Assembly: GCF_020179755.1 (NCBI RefSeq)
Contig: NZ_JAIUCY010000003.1
Span: 496,001 to 560,000 of the forward strand
Length of the DNA stretch: 64,000 nucleotides
From: Herbaspirillum sp. alder98
GTDB lineage: Bacteria; Pseudomonadota; Gammaproteobacteria; Burkholderiales; Burkholderiaceae_D
Direction of reading: 5' to 3'
Below are positions 1 to 7,104 of this stretch, in pieces; position 1 is the first letter of the stretch; every line of letters begins with the position of its first letter. Position numbers and translations under genes: made by a program. Below the pieces are notes generated by a model that worked only from the letters and a program-made list of their open reading frames with translations, was not told the origin of the DNA and did not search any database.

Positions 1-2
1 AA

Positions 3-719
3 AAGCAGATGGCCTTGACCGGCTGGGTATCGATGGGCGATTCGCTGCTGACCGAGGTCATCGCCAGCTGCGGCTATGACGCCGTCACCGTCGATCTGCA
101 GCACGGGCTGTTCTCGATCGAGTCGGCCGTGCCGATGCTGCAAGCCATCTCGAGCACCGGCGCGGTGCCGCTGGTGCGCTGTTCGGAAAACGGCCTGGGC
201 GAAATCAACAAGCTGCTCGACGCCGGCGCCTATGGCGTCATCTGTCCGCTGATCAACACTGCCGAGGACGCCGAACGGTTCGTCCGGGCTTGCCACTATT
301 CGCCTCGCGGAGGACGCAGCTACGGCCCGGCGCGCGGGTTCCTGTACGGTGGCGCCGATTACTTCAGCGAGGCCAATCGCACCATCCTGACGCTGGCGAT
401 GATCGAGACCAACCAGGGTTTCGCCAATGCCGAAGCGATCCTGCAGGTGCCCGACCTGGACGGCATCTTCATCGGCCCGGCCGATCTCAATATCGAAATG
501 GGCCTGGTCCCGGACAACTACGAAGCGCCGCAACTGAACGACGCCATCCGCTCGCTGGTCGACCTGGGCAAACGTCATGGCAAGTATGTGGGTATCTTCG
601 CCGGCACCATGGACATGGCGCAACGCATGAAGGAGTTCGGGCTCGACCTGATCGCGCCGGGCACCGATATCCAGTTGCTCAAGGCAGAAGCAACACGTCG
701 CATCGCCGCGCTACGCTAG
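3..719 (+). CDS. HpcH/HpaI-family aldolase, 5' end cut by window edge
   Basis: The frame is already open at base 3 and the first in-frame ATG (base 9) falls inside a conserved strand. Family members are about 250-265 residues and usually carry some 20 residues before this point, so the true start is probably outside the window. HpcH/HpaI enzymes are class II aldolases that cleave 2-keto-4-hydroxy acids to pyruvate and an aldehyde using a divalent metal. Visible motifs are the strand with the catalytic His (VDLQHG), the Arg of LVRCSENG, the metal-binding Glu of MIETNQGFANAEAI and the Asp of GIFIGPADLN. The C-terminal half keeps the TIM-barrel pattern. The substrate cannot be told from sequence. 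Family is secure; physiological role unknown. Confidence 0.85.
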   Translation, partial: KQMALTGWVSMGDSLLTEVIASCGYDAVTVDLQHGLFSIESAVPMLQAISSTGAVPLVRCSENGLGEINKLLDAGAYGVICPLINTAEDAERFVRACHYSPRGGRSYGPARGFLYGGADYFSEANRTILTLAMIETNQGFANAEAILQVPDLDGIFIGPADLNIEMGLVPDNYEAPQLNDAIRSLVDLGKRHGKYVGIFAGTMDMAQRMKEFGLDLIAPGTDIQLLKAEATRRIAALR

Positions 720-835
720 GGCTTCGGCATCGAAGATGTTTTGGGAATCATCCTATATAAACACACACCGCGTTTCCCGATAATTCCATCCCGGGGCAAC
801 GCGATGTCGCATGTCCTTTTCCAAATGGATCGGAC

Positions 836-1099
836 ATGTCGACACCACCACCTTCGTACCCACTCACATTGGCACAGTATGCCGCAGCCATTGCGCTGGG
901 CATCGCCGGACTGCTGATGCTGCTGGCGATGGCGATGCACTATCGCCCGCCCGCAGCCGTTGCCTTCCCCCAGCAGATAACCCAGGCCAGCGCCACATCA
1001 CCGCCCACCCTGCGGCGCGAACTGTACAACGGGTGCCGCGTGCCGCCAGAGCAGCCGCGCATGCGCCAGCGCAAGACTGCGCTGCGCGTCGCTACCTGA
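836..1099 (+). CDS. Small hypothetical membrane protein
   Basis: This 87-residue frame has a short Pro-rich N-terminus, one hydrophobic segment at about residues 14-35 (rich in Ala, Leu, Gly and Met), and a basic Pro/Arg-rich tail containing one Cys. I see no good ribosome-binding site before the ATG and no family I recognise. It lies between the aldolase and the convergent aldo/keto reductase, whose stop is 5 bases away. It may be a single-pass inner-membrane protein or a chance open frame in GC-rich DNA. Confidence 0.35.
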   Translation: MSTPPPSYPLTLAQYAAAIALGIAGLLMLLAMAMHYRPPAAVAFPQQITQASATSPPTLRRELYNGCRVPPEQPRMRQRKTALRVAT

Positions 1100-1103
1100 A
1101 CCC

Positions 1104-2111
1104 TCAACGCACCAGCGTGCGTCCGAAGAACGGATAGTTAGGATCGTTATAGCCGTGCGTGGAGGCATGTCCCGGCGTGACCAGCGAATCGACCAGGGCC
1201 TCTTCTTCAGCGCTGATGGCGAGCGTGACGGCGTCGTAATAGTCTTCCATCTGCGCCAGCGTGCGCGGACCGGCAATGACGCTGCTGACGACCTGGTTGG
1301 CCAGCACCCAGGCGGTGGCGAACTGACCCAGCTTGATGCCGCGCGCGGCGCAATGTTCTTGCAGGCGCTGGGCGATCAACAGCGATTCCTCGCGGAACTC
1401 GGTTTCCATCATGCGCTTGTCGCCACGCCCGGCCCGGCTGTCCTCGGGCGGCTTGGTGCCCGGCTGGTATTTGCCGGTCAACACCCCACGCGCGATCGGG
1501 CTGTAGGGGACCACGCCCAGGCCATGATGGTCGCAGGCCGGCAGGATCTCGACTTCCGGCTGGCGGTTCAACAGGTTGTAGTAGGGCTGGCACACCAATG
1601 GCTGCGGCACATTGTTCTTTTCACACAGGCGCACCATCTCGCCGATGCGCCAGCCACGGAAATTGGACACGCCGAAGCCACGGATCTTGCCGGCCCGGAT
1701 CAGGTCACCCAGCGATTGCACCGCTTCTTCCAGGTTCTCGTCGGCATAGTCGCGATGCAGGTACAGGATATCCAGGTGGTCGGTCTGCAGGCGCTTGAGG
1801 ATGGCGTCGGTCTCGCGCACGATCCAGCTGCGCGAATAATGCGACTCGTTCGGCGCCTGGGTCATCGGATTGCCGAGCTTGCTGGCCAGCACCCAGTGCT
1901 GGCGCTGCCCCTTGAGCAGCATGCCCACCATTTCTTCCGAGCGGCCCTTGGTATAGACGTCGGCGGTATCGATGAAATTGACGCCATGCTCGCGCGCCGA
2001 CGCCAGGATATTGCCGGCCTCGGTCTGGTCGGTCTGGTCGCCGAACATCATGGTGCCCAGGCACAGGGTGGATACCTTCAGGTTGCTCTTGCCGAGTCGC
2101 CGGTATTGCAT
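1104..2111 (-). CDS. Aldo/keto reductase
   Basis: A 335-residue NADPH-dependent oxidoreductase of the AKR superfamily (TIM barrel) that reduces aldehydes and ketones. The tetrad is visible: Asp48 and Tyr53 in FIDTADVY, Lys78 in LASKLGNP, and His119 in DILYLHRD. The tail (PFFGRTLVR) and the length fit the Tas/YghZ-like branch. The gene lies 90 bases downstream of an AraC-type regulator on the same strand, an arrangement seen where AraC_N regulators control reductases in aldehyde stress (E. coli YqhC is the known example). The link is inference. The substrate is unknown. Confidence 0.9.
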   Translation of the reverse strand: MQYRRLGKSNLKVSTLCLGTMMFGDQTDQTEAGNILASAREHGVNFIDTADVYTKGRSEEMVGMLLKGQRQHWVLASKLGNPMTQAPNESHYSRSWIVRETDAILKRLQTDHLDILYLHRDYADENLEEAVQSLGDLIRAGKIRGFGVSNFRGWRIGEMVRLCEKNNVPQPLVCQPYYNLLNRQPEVEILPACDHHGLGVVPYSPIARGVLTGKYQPGTKPPEDSRAGRGDKRMMETEFREESLLIAQRLQEHCAARGIKLGQFATAWVLANQVVSSVIAGPRTLAQMEDYYDAVTLAISAEEEALVDSLVTPGHASTHGYNDPNYPFFGRTLVR

Positions 2112-2201
2112 GCTCTCTCCAGTGGAATGTGGATGAATGGAGAGCCATTCTAGCGCCAGCCCACCAAGTCCGCAGGGGCGGCCGGCCAGAACAGGTCCTT
2201 A

Positions 2202-3197
2202 TTACAGCATGGTGGTTTCTTCTTCTTGCCAGCGCCGCTTGTCGCGCAGCGGTGGTGCGCCGAACAGCCGGCTGTATTCGCGACTGAACTGCGACGAGCT
2301 TTCATAGCCGACCGTGTGCGCGGCCAGCGCTACGCTCATGTCGGCCGTCAGGATCAGGCGGCGCGCTTCCTGCAGGCGCAGGTTCTTCTGGTACTGCAAC
2401 GGGCTCATCGCGGTGACCTGCTTGAAATGATGATGCAGCGACGACACGCTCATGTGCACGTCGCGCGCAATATCGTCCACCCGCAACGGCTGCGCGTAAC
2501 CATCGCGCATGAGCCGGATGGCCTTGGCCACGCGGTTCATCTGGCTGTCCTGCAACACCGTCTGGCGCAGCAGCGCGCCCTGGCCGTTCATCAGCAATCG
2601 ATACAGGATTTCACGGCGCACCATCGGCGCCAGGATGGCGATGTCGCGCGGGCTCTGGTGCAGGCGCAGCAGCCGCAGCACCGCATCGAGCAGGGCGCAA
2701 TCAAGTCGATTGACGTACAGCCCGCGCGAGGCGGCATCGCTGGCGATCTCCTGCGGCAGGTTCTCGTCGCCGATCAGGTCGCCGATCTCGCGAATATCCA
2801 GGTCCAGCCGCAACCCCAGGTAGGGCTCGTCGGGACTGCGAATCATCACCCGCCCCACCACCGGCATGTCGACCGACGCCACCAGATAGTGCATCGGATC
2901 GTATTCCACCACTTCGTCGCCGATGAAGAGTCGCTTGGAACCCTGCGCAATCACCGCGAACATCGGCTTCTGCACCGAATGCTTGGGGCCACCCGGATTG
3001 GTGACCCGATACACCCCCAGCCCTTCGACCGCCGTCTCGAGCACGCCTTCGATGCCGGCCGTATAACGCTCGATCAGCTCCAGCAGTTCGCGCCGCATGG
3101 CCTCGAAGCGCTCGGCCTCGGCATCATGGTGGACGGCATCGTGGCCGTCGTGCGGCTCGGGCGACGGCGCGACTGCATCGGTCGGATTCAGGTCCAT
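2202..3197 (-). CDS. AraC-family transcriptional regulator (AraC_N type)
   Basis: 331 residues. After a polar, His-rich N-terminal extension comes an AraC_N-type effector domain (about 35-200: KPMFAVIAQGSKRLFIGDEVVEYDP, then LVASVDMPVVG). A C-terminal double helix-turn-helix follows (about 225-320), with VDDIARDVHMSVSSLHHHFKQ and the second-helix block ALAAHTVGYESSSQFSREYSRLFG. It is read in the same direction as the reductase downstream and probably controls it and itself. The leader to the right carries an inverted repeat. The effector is unknown; in relatives of this domain type, aldehydes are sensed. Confidence 0.9.
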   Translation of the reverse strand: MDLNPTDAVAPSPEPHDGHDAVHHDAEAERFEAMRRELLELIERYTAGIEGVLETAVEGLGVYRVTNPGGPKHSVQKPMFAVIAQGSKRLFIGDEVVEYDPMHYLVASVDMPVVGRVMIRSPDEPYLGLRLDLDIREIGDLIGDENLPQEIASDAASRGLYVNRLDCALLDAVLRLLRLHQSPRDIAILAPMVRREILYRLLMNGQGALLRQTVLQDSQMNRVAKAIRLMRDGYAQPLRVDDIARDVHMSVSSLHHHFKQVTAMSPLQYQKNLRLQEARRLILTADMSVALAAHTVGYESSSQFSREYSRLFGAPPLRDKRRWQEEETTML

Positions 3198-3248
3198 GGT
3201 CTTTTCGGAAAATCGGTGGATAAGGCAGCTTAGCAGTTTGCAGGACTG

Positions 3249-3304
3249 CCTGATTCTCCCAAACCCGCCGCCGGAGAAATGGGCAAGATATTTGGAGAAT
3301 CAGG
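3249..3304. promoter_or_regulatory. Inverted repeat in the AraC-gene leader, candidate operator
   Basis: CCTGATTCTCC (3249-3259) is repeated exactly as its complement GGAGAATCAGG (3294-3304), 34 bases apart and about 50 bases before the regulator start. A shorter GGAGAA lies between the arms, and TGGGCAAG occurs at 3280-3287 and 3374-3381. The pair could be an autoregulatory site. The rest of the 411-base gap (3305-3608) shows no gene I can support. Confidence 0.4.
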
Positions 3305-3608
3305 TATGCACCGGCGGTTTAGGCGGTATCAGCCGGCGAGGCAATCTGCCTATTTATCGCAGCGCCGTAGAATTGGGCAAGTAATCGACAGCTTTCAGCA
3401 CGTCGAAAACGCACCCGCCATCGCATAATCCTTCTCACGCAATGCCCGCCAGACCGGCCCGGCGATTCCGCGCATACCCATCCATCCGACCACCCCGCAG
3501 CCACCGCCATCAAGGCCGGTGACGCCCGGTCGTCGCCGCCGTCCAATACAGGAAGACCAGACCATGAACAGCATCGGCCAGCCTTGCCCGACGTCGCGCC
3601 TCGTGTGG

Positions 3609-4628
3609 CTAGAACACGCTTTCGGCGATGTTGTGCTGCTCGACCACGTTGCGCACCGTGCTGGGCACGGCATGGTCGACGAAGCGGCATTCGCCCTCGA
3701 CCGTTTCCATGCCCATGGTGCAGGCCTTGTGCAGCGGACAGGTAGAGAACAGTTCGGCGACCCAGTCGACGAAGGCGCGCACCTTGGGCGACAGGTGGCG
3801 GTTGTGCAGGTAGACCACCGAGATCGGCAACGGCGCCGGCTTCCACTGCGACAGCAGTTCGACCAGGCGGCCTTCTTCGATATGCCGCATGACCATGTAA
3901 AGGGGGGCTTGCACGATCCCGAAGCCCTGCAACGCGCAATCGACGTAGGCATCGCCGTCGTTTACCGACAGCTTGCCGTCCATCTTCACCTCGCGGGTGA
4001 CGCCGTCGACCACGAAGTCCCAGTCGATGGTGCGCCCGGTACGGCTCGAAAAATAGTGCACCGACTTGTGGTTGACCAGGTCCTCGATGGTGTGCGGCAC
4101 GCCGTGGCGCTCGAGGTAGAGGGGCGCCGCGCAAGTCACCGTCTGGAAGGTGCCGACGCGGCGCGCCACCATCGACGAGTCCTGCAGGGCGCCGACGCGC
4201 AGCACGCAGTCGACCGCCTCCTGGACCATGTCGACCGGACGGTCGCCCATGCCCATGGCCAGTTCGATGTCGGGGTACTTGGTATAGAAGTCGCACAGGT
4301 TGGGCAGCAGCAGCAGGCGCCCGATCGAGGCCGGCACGTCGATGCGCAGGCGCCCCTGCGGACCGCGCGTGACATTGCGAAACGATTGTTCGGTCTCGTC
4401 CACATCGGCCAGGATGCGCACGCAACGCTCGTAGTAGGCCGCGCCGTCGGGCGTGAGGCTGATGCGGCGCGTGGTGCGATTGAGCAGGCGCACCTGCAGC
4501 AGGCCTTCCAGGCCCTGGATGATGGTGGTGACGGTGGTACGCGGCAAATTCAGGTTATCTGCTGCTCGCGTGAAACTGTTGGCATCGACCACGGCGGTAA
4601 ATACCTGCATCGCTTGAAAACGGTCCAT
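3609..4628 (-). CDS. LysR-family regulator of the adjacent efflux operon
   Basis: 339 residues with an N-terminal winged HTH (about 1-60: MDRFQAMQVFTAVVDANSFT, then AADNLNLPRTTVTTIIQGLE, and the wing LLNRTTRRISLTPDG) and a periplasmic-binding-like effector domain (about 90-295). The subfamily is the CrgA/DsdC-like LysR type. It is transcribed away from the lipase-like/RND operon to the right. This matches the arrangement of ceoR or bpeT, which control llpE-containing RND operons in Burkholderia, where salicylate-type compounds act as inducers of ceo. The C-terminus is longer than usual, with a Cys-containing tail after residue 295. Regulation of this pump is inference from position. Confidence 0.88.
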   Translation of the reverse strand: MDRFQAMQVFTAVVDANSFTRAADNLNLPRTTVTTIIQGLEGLLQVRLLNRTTRRISLTPDGAAYYERCVRILADVDETEQSFRNVTRGPQGRLRIDVPASIGRLLLLPNLCDFYTKYPDIELAMGMGDRPVDMVQEAVDCVLRVGALQDSSMVARRVGTFQTVTCAAPLYLERHGVPHTIEDLVNHKSVHYFSSRTGRTIDWDFVVDGVTREVKMDGKLSVNDGDAYVDCALQGFGIVQAPLYMVMRHIEEGRLVELLSQWKPAPLPISVVYLHNRHLSPKVRAFVDWVAELFSTCPLHKACTMGMETVEGECRFVDHAVPSTVRNVVEQHNIAESVF

Positions 4629-4751
4629 CGCTCTCTCCTGTTATCCCGCCACCCGAAAGCCGGGGTGGGGGCATGCGGGGGCGCGCGCAAATCCGGTGCC
4701 GAACCGCCATCGCCCCCGATGCCAGCTCTTGCAAAACGATGGACAGATTTC

Positions 4752-4775
4752 ATCAATTTCGTCGAAATCTACCGG
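4752..4775 (+). promoter_or_regulatory. LysR-type binding site candidate in efflux promoter
   Basis: The stretch reads ATCA-N5-GTCGAA-N4-ACC and contains the 13-base inverted repeat ATTTCG-T-CGAAAT (4756-4768). From memory, the binding consensus of the Pseudomonas LysR activator MexT is ATCA-N5-GTCGAT-N4-ACYAT, so 12 of 15 fixed positions agree. It lies in a locally AT-rich stretch (about 4740-4935) between the regulator and the efflux operon. A promoter here argues against translation of the hydrolase starting as early as 4719. Confidence 0.45.
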
Positions 4776-4934
4776 AAAAACATCCAAATCCATCAAAAAC
4801 AATTTTCGAACAAACAACTCGCCAAGCAATTGGTCACGCTCGTCGACTGGCTGGCCAGTGTCATGCTGAGCCGCATTTTGCCGTCGTTCGATCTCGTGAT
4901 TGTTCGAGCTTGGCGAACAGTGTTGTTGGATTAT

Positions 4935-5864
4935 ATGAGTTTATTTGAGTCCGTGCTGTGGCGCACAATCCGCCTCACTCTCCCACAATGGCATCTGGCC
5001 AAGGCGCACATCATGCACGGCTCGCTTTCTCTTAACATCCGCGATTTCTTCGTTCCCGGCCCGCTGGGGCGCATCCCGGTGCGGCTGTACCAGCCGGTGC
5101 GGGATGCGGCTGCCGGCAAGCAGAAGCCACTGCCGCTGGTGATGTATTTCCATGGCGGCGGATTCGTCGGCGGCTCGCTGGACGACGCCGATGCCCCGGC
5201 CCGCTTCATCGCCCAGTACAGCGACAGCGTGGTGCTGTCGGTGGCGTATTCGCTGGCGCCTGCCAAGCCTTTCCCGGCCGCCCCGGAAGACGCCTACGCC
5301 GCTGCCGTCTGGGCCTGCAAGCACGCCGACGAAATCAATATCGACATCGATCGCATGGTGGTCGCGGGCGATGACGCCGGCGGCGGCCTGGCCGTGAGCC
5401 TGACCCTGATGACGCGCGACCGCTGCGCCCGTCCGCTGGCCGCGCAAGTCCTGATCAGCCCCATGCTGGACCCCAGCATGCGCCTGGTGGGCGACGCCGA
5501 CCGCCTCAAGTCCGACCTCAGCGTGGAAAGCTGCGCCACCCGCTACCGCCAGTACCTGCCGCAAACCATGCAGCGCCTGCACCCGTATGCCGCGCCGCTG
5601 GAAGTGAGCCGCCTGGCCGGCCTGCCGGCCGCCTTCATCGCCACCGCCGAGCGCGACGTGCTGTGCCCGGAAGCCGAGAAATACGCCTCCGGCCTGATGC
5701 TGGCCGGCGTGCCGACCCAGGTCGCGCGGTTTGTCGGCATCACCCATGGCGCGCTGCGCACCCATATTCCGCTGCTGACCGAAATCGTCAATTTCCTGCG
5801 CTGCCGTTTTTCCAAGAACAGCAGCGATGGCTACATCCCCTTTGCTTTCCAACCTTCCCTTTGA
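4935..5864 (+). CDS. LlpE-like alpha/beta hydrolase fold protein, nucleophile Ser replaced
   Basis: About 309 residues from this ATG. ATGs at 4863 and 5013 are alternatives, and none has a strong ribosome site. The frame stays open far upstream without coding character. The hormone-sensitive-lipase signature is clear: oxyanion-hole HGGGF (73-77 from this start), then LAPAKPFPAAPEDAYAA. The acid is in AERDVLCPEAE and the His in GITHGAL (about 271). The nucleophile elbow, normally GDSAGG, reads GDDAGG (Asp147), so classical esterase chemistry is unlikely. It sits first in the RND operon with 10 bases to the adaptor gene, exactly where Burkholderia ceo/bpe operons carry llpE. Its role in efflux is not known. 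Confidence 0.82.
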   Translation: MSLFESVLWRTIRLTLPQWHLAKAHIMHGSLSLNIRDFFVPGPLGRIPVRLYQPVRDAAAGKQKPLPLVMYFHGGGFVGGSLDDADAPARFIAQYSDSVVLSVAYSLAPAKPFPAAPEDAYAAAVWACKHADEINIDIDRMVVAGDDAGGGLAVSLTLMTRDRCARPLAAQVLISPMLDPSMRLVGDADRLKSDLSVESCATRYRQYLPQTMQRLHPYAAPLEVSRLAGLPAAFIATAERDVLCPEAEKYASGLMLAGVPTQVARFVGITHGALRTHIPLLTEIVNFLRCRFSKNSSDGYIPFAFQPSL

Positions 5865-5874
5865 GGCCTAGAAC

Positions 5875-7062
5875 ATGAACTCCCCAACAACATTACGCCG
5901 TCGCTTTGCCCTTACCGCCACCGTGCTGGCCGTCATCGCCCTGACGGTCGGCGGCGCCATTTCCGCCGTCGGCCTGTCGGCCAACGCCAGCACCGCACCG
6001 GCCGCGCCGCCGGCGGCCGCAGTCGATGTGGCCGAAGTGGTCAATCGCCAAATCGTCGACTGGCAAGCCTATTCGGGCCGTATCGAAGCCGTCGACCGGG
6101 TCGATGTGCGTCCGCTGGTGTCGGGCACGCTGACTGCGGTGCACTTCAAGGATGGCGCGCTGGTCAAGAAGGGCGACGTGCTCTTTACCATCGACCCGCG
6201 CCCATATGCGGCCGAGGTGGCCCGCGCCGAAGCGCAACTGCAAGGCGCCGAAGCCCGCGCGGCCTACACCGCCTCGGACGTGGCACGCGGCCAGCGCCTG
6301 CTGGGCGACAACGCCATCGCCCGTCGCGACTATGAAGAAAAGCAGAATGCATCGCGTGAAGCCGCGGCCAATGTCGCCGCCGCCAAGGCCGCCCTGCGCG
6401 CAGCCCGCCTGAACCTGGAATACACCCAGATCACCGCGCCCGTCTCGGGCCGCATCTCGCGCGCCGAAGTCACGGTGGGTAATGTGGTCAATCCCGGCTC
6501 GGCCAACGCCTCGCTGACGACCCTGGTGTCGGTATCGAAGGTCTATGCCTCGTTCGACGTCGATGAACAGAGCTTCCTGAAGTACGTCAACCCGGCGCGC
6601 GCGGCCGGCACCTCGGTGCCAGTGTCGCTGGGCCTGGCCAATGAAGACGGCTACTCGCGCCAGGGCAAGGTCGGCTCGGTCGACAACCGGCTGGACACCG
6701 CCTCCGGCACGATCCGCGTGCGGGCCGTGTTCGATAACGCCGATGGCCAGTTGATCCCGGGCCTGTACGCCCGCGTGCGACTGGGTGGCGGTGCGCCGCA
6801 CGAGGCTGTGATGATCGACGAAAAGGCGCTCGGCACCGACCAGGACAAGCGCTTCGTGATGGTCGCCGACGGCAACAACCACGCCACCTATCGCCAGGTG
6901 CGCGTGGGCGCCAGCCAGGATGGACTGGTGGTCATCGAGCAGGGCCTGAAGTCGGGTGAGCGCGTCGTGGTCAATGGCCTGCAACGGATTCGTCCGGGCG
7001 ATGCGATCACGCCGACCGTGGTGCCGATGCAAGCCGAACCAAAGACCGACGCCAAGGCTTAA
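5875..7062 (+). CDS. RND efflux periplasmic adaptor (CeoA/BpeE/MexE-like)
   Basis: 395-residue membrane-fusion protein bridging the inner-membrane pump and the outer-membrane channel. It has an N-terminal signal-anchor (about residues 10-40), a lipoyl/barrel-sandwich start (VRPLVSGTLTAVHFKDGALV), an alpha-hairpin coiled coil (about 105-185), lipoyl completion (YTQITAPVSGRISRAEVTVG), a beta-barrel, and a membrane-proximal domain ending GLQRIRPGDAITPTVVPM. No lipobox Cys is present, so it is membrane-anchored or periplasmic. GAGG lies 7 bases before the ATG and includes part of the upstream stop codon, so translation with the hydrolase gene is probably coupled. Confidence 0.95.
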   Translation: MNSPTTLRRRFALTATVLAVIALTVGGAISAVGLSANASTAPAAPPAAAVDVAEVVNRQIVDWQAYSGRIEAVDRVDVRPLVSGTLTAVHFKDGALVKKGDVLFTIDPRPYAAEVARAEAQLQGAEARAAYTASDVARGQRLLGDNAIARRDYEEKQNASREAAANVAAAKAALRAARLNLEYTQITAPVSGRISRAEVTVGNVVNPGSANASLTTLVSVSKVYASFDVDEQSFLKYVNPARAAGTSVPVSLGLANEDGYSRQGKVGSVDNRLDTASGTIRVRAVFDNADGQLIPGLYARVRLGGGAPHEAVMIDEKALGTDQDKRFVMVADGNNHATYRQVRVGASQDGLVVIEQGLKSGERVVVNGLQRIRPGDAITPTVVPMQAEPKTDAKA

Positions 7063-7104
7063 TAAAAACATCAGCACCGAATACGGTGCTGGAGGAACCT
7101 TCAA

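Noticed and set aside
3519-4934. Possible long N-terminal extension of the LlpE-like hydrolase
   Set aside because: The upstream part is antisense to the LysR gene and crosses the promoter region with the LysR-type site; hydrolase similarity begins only after about 5013.
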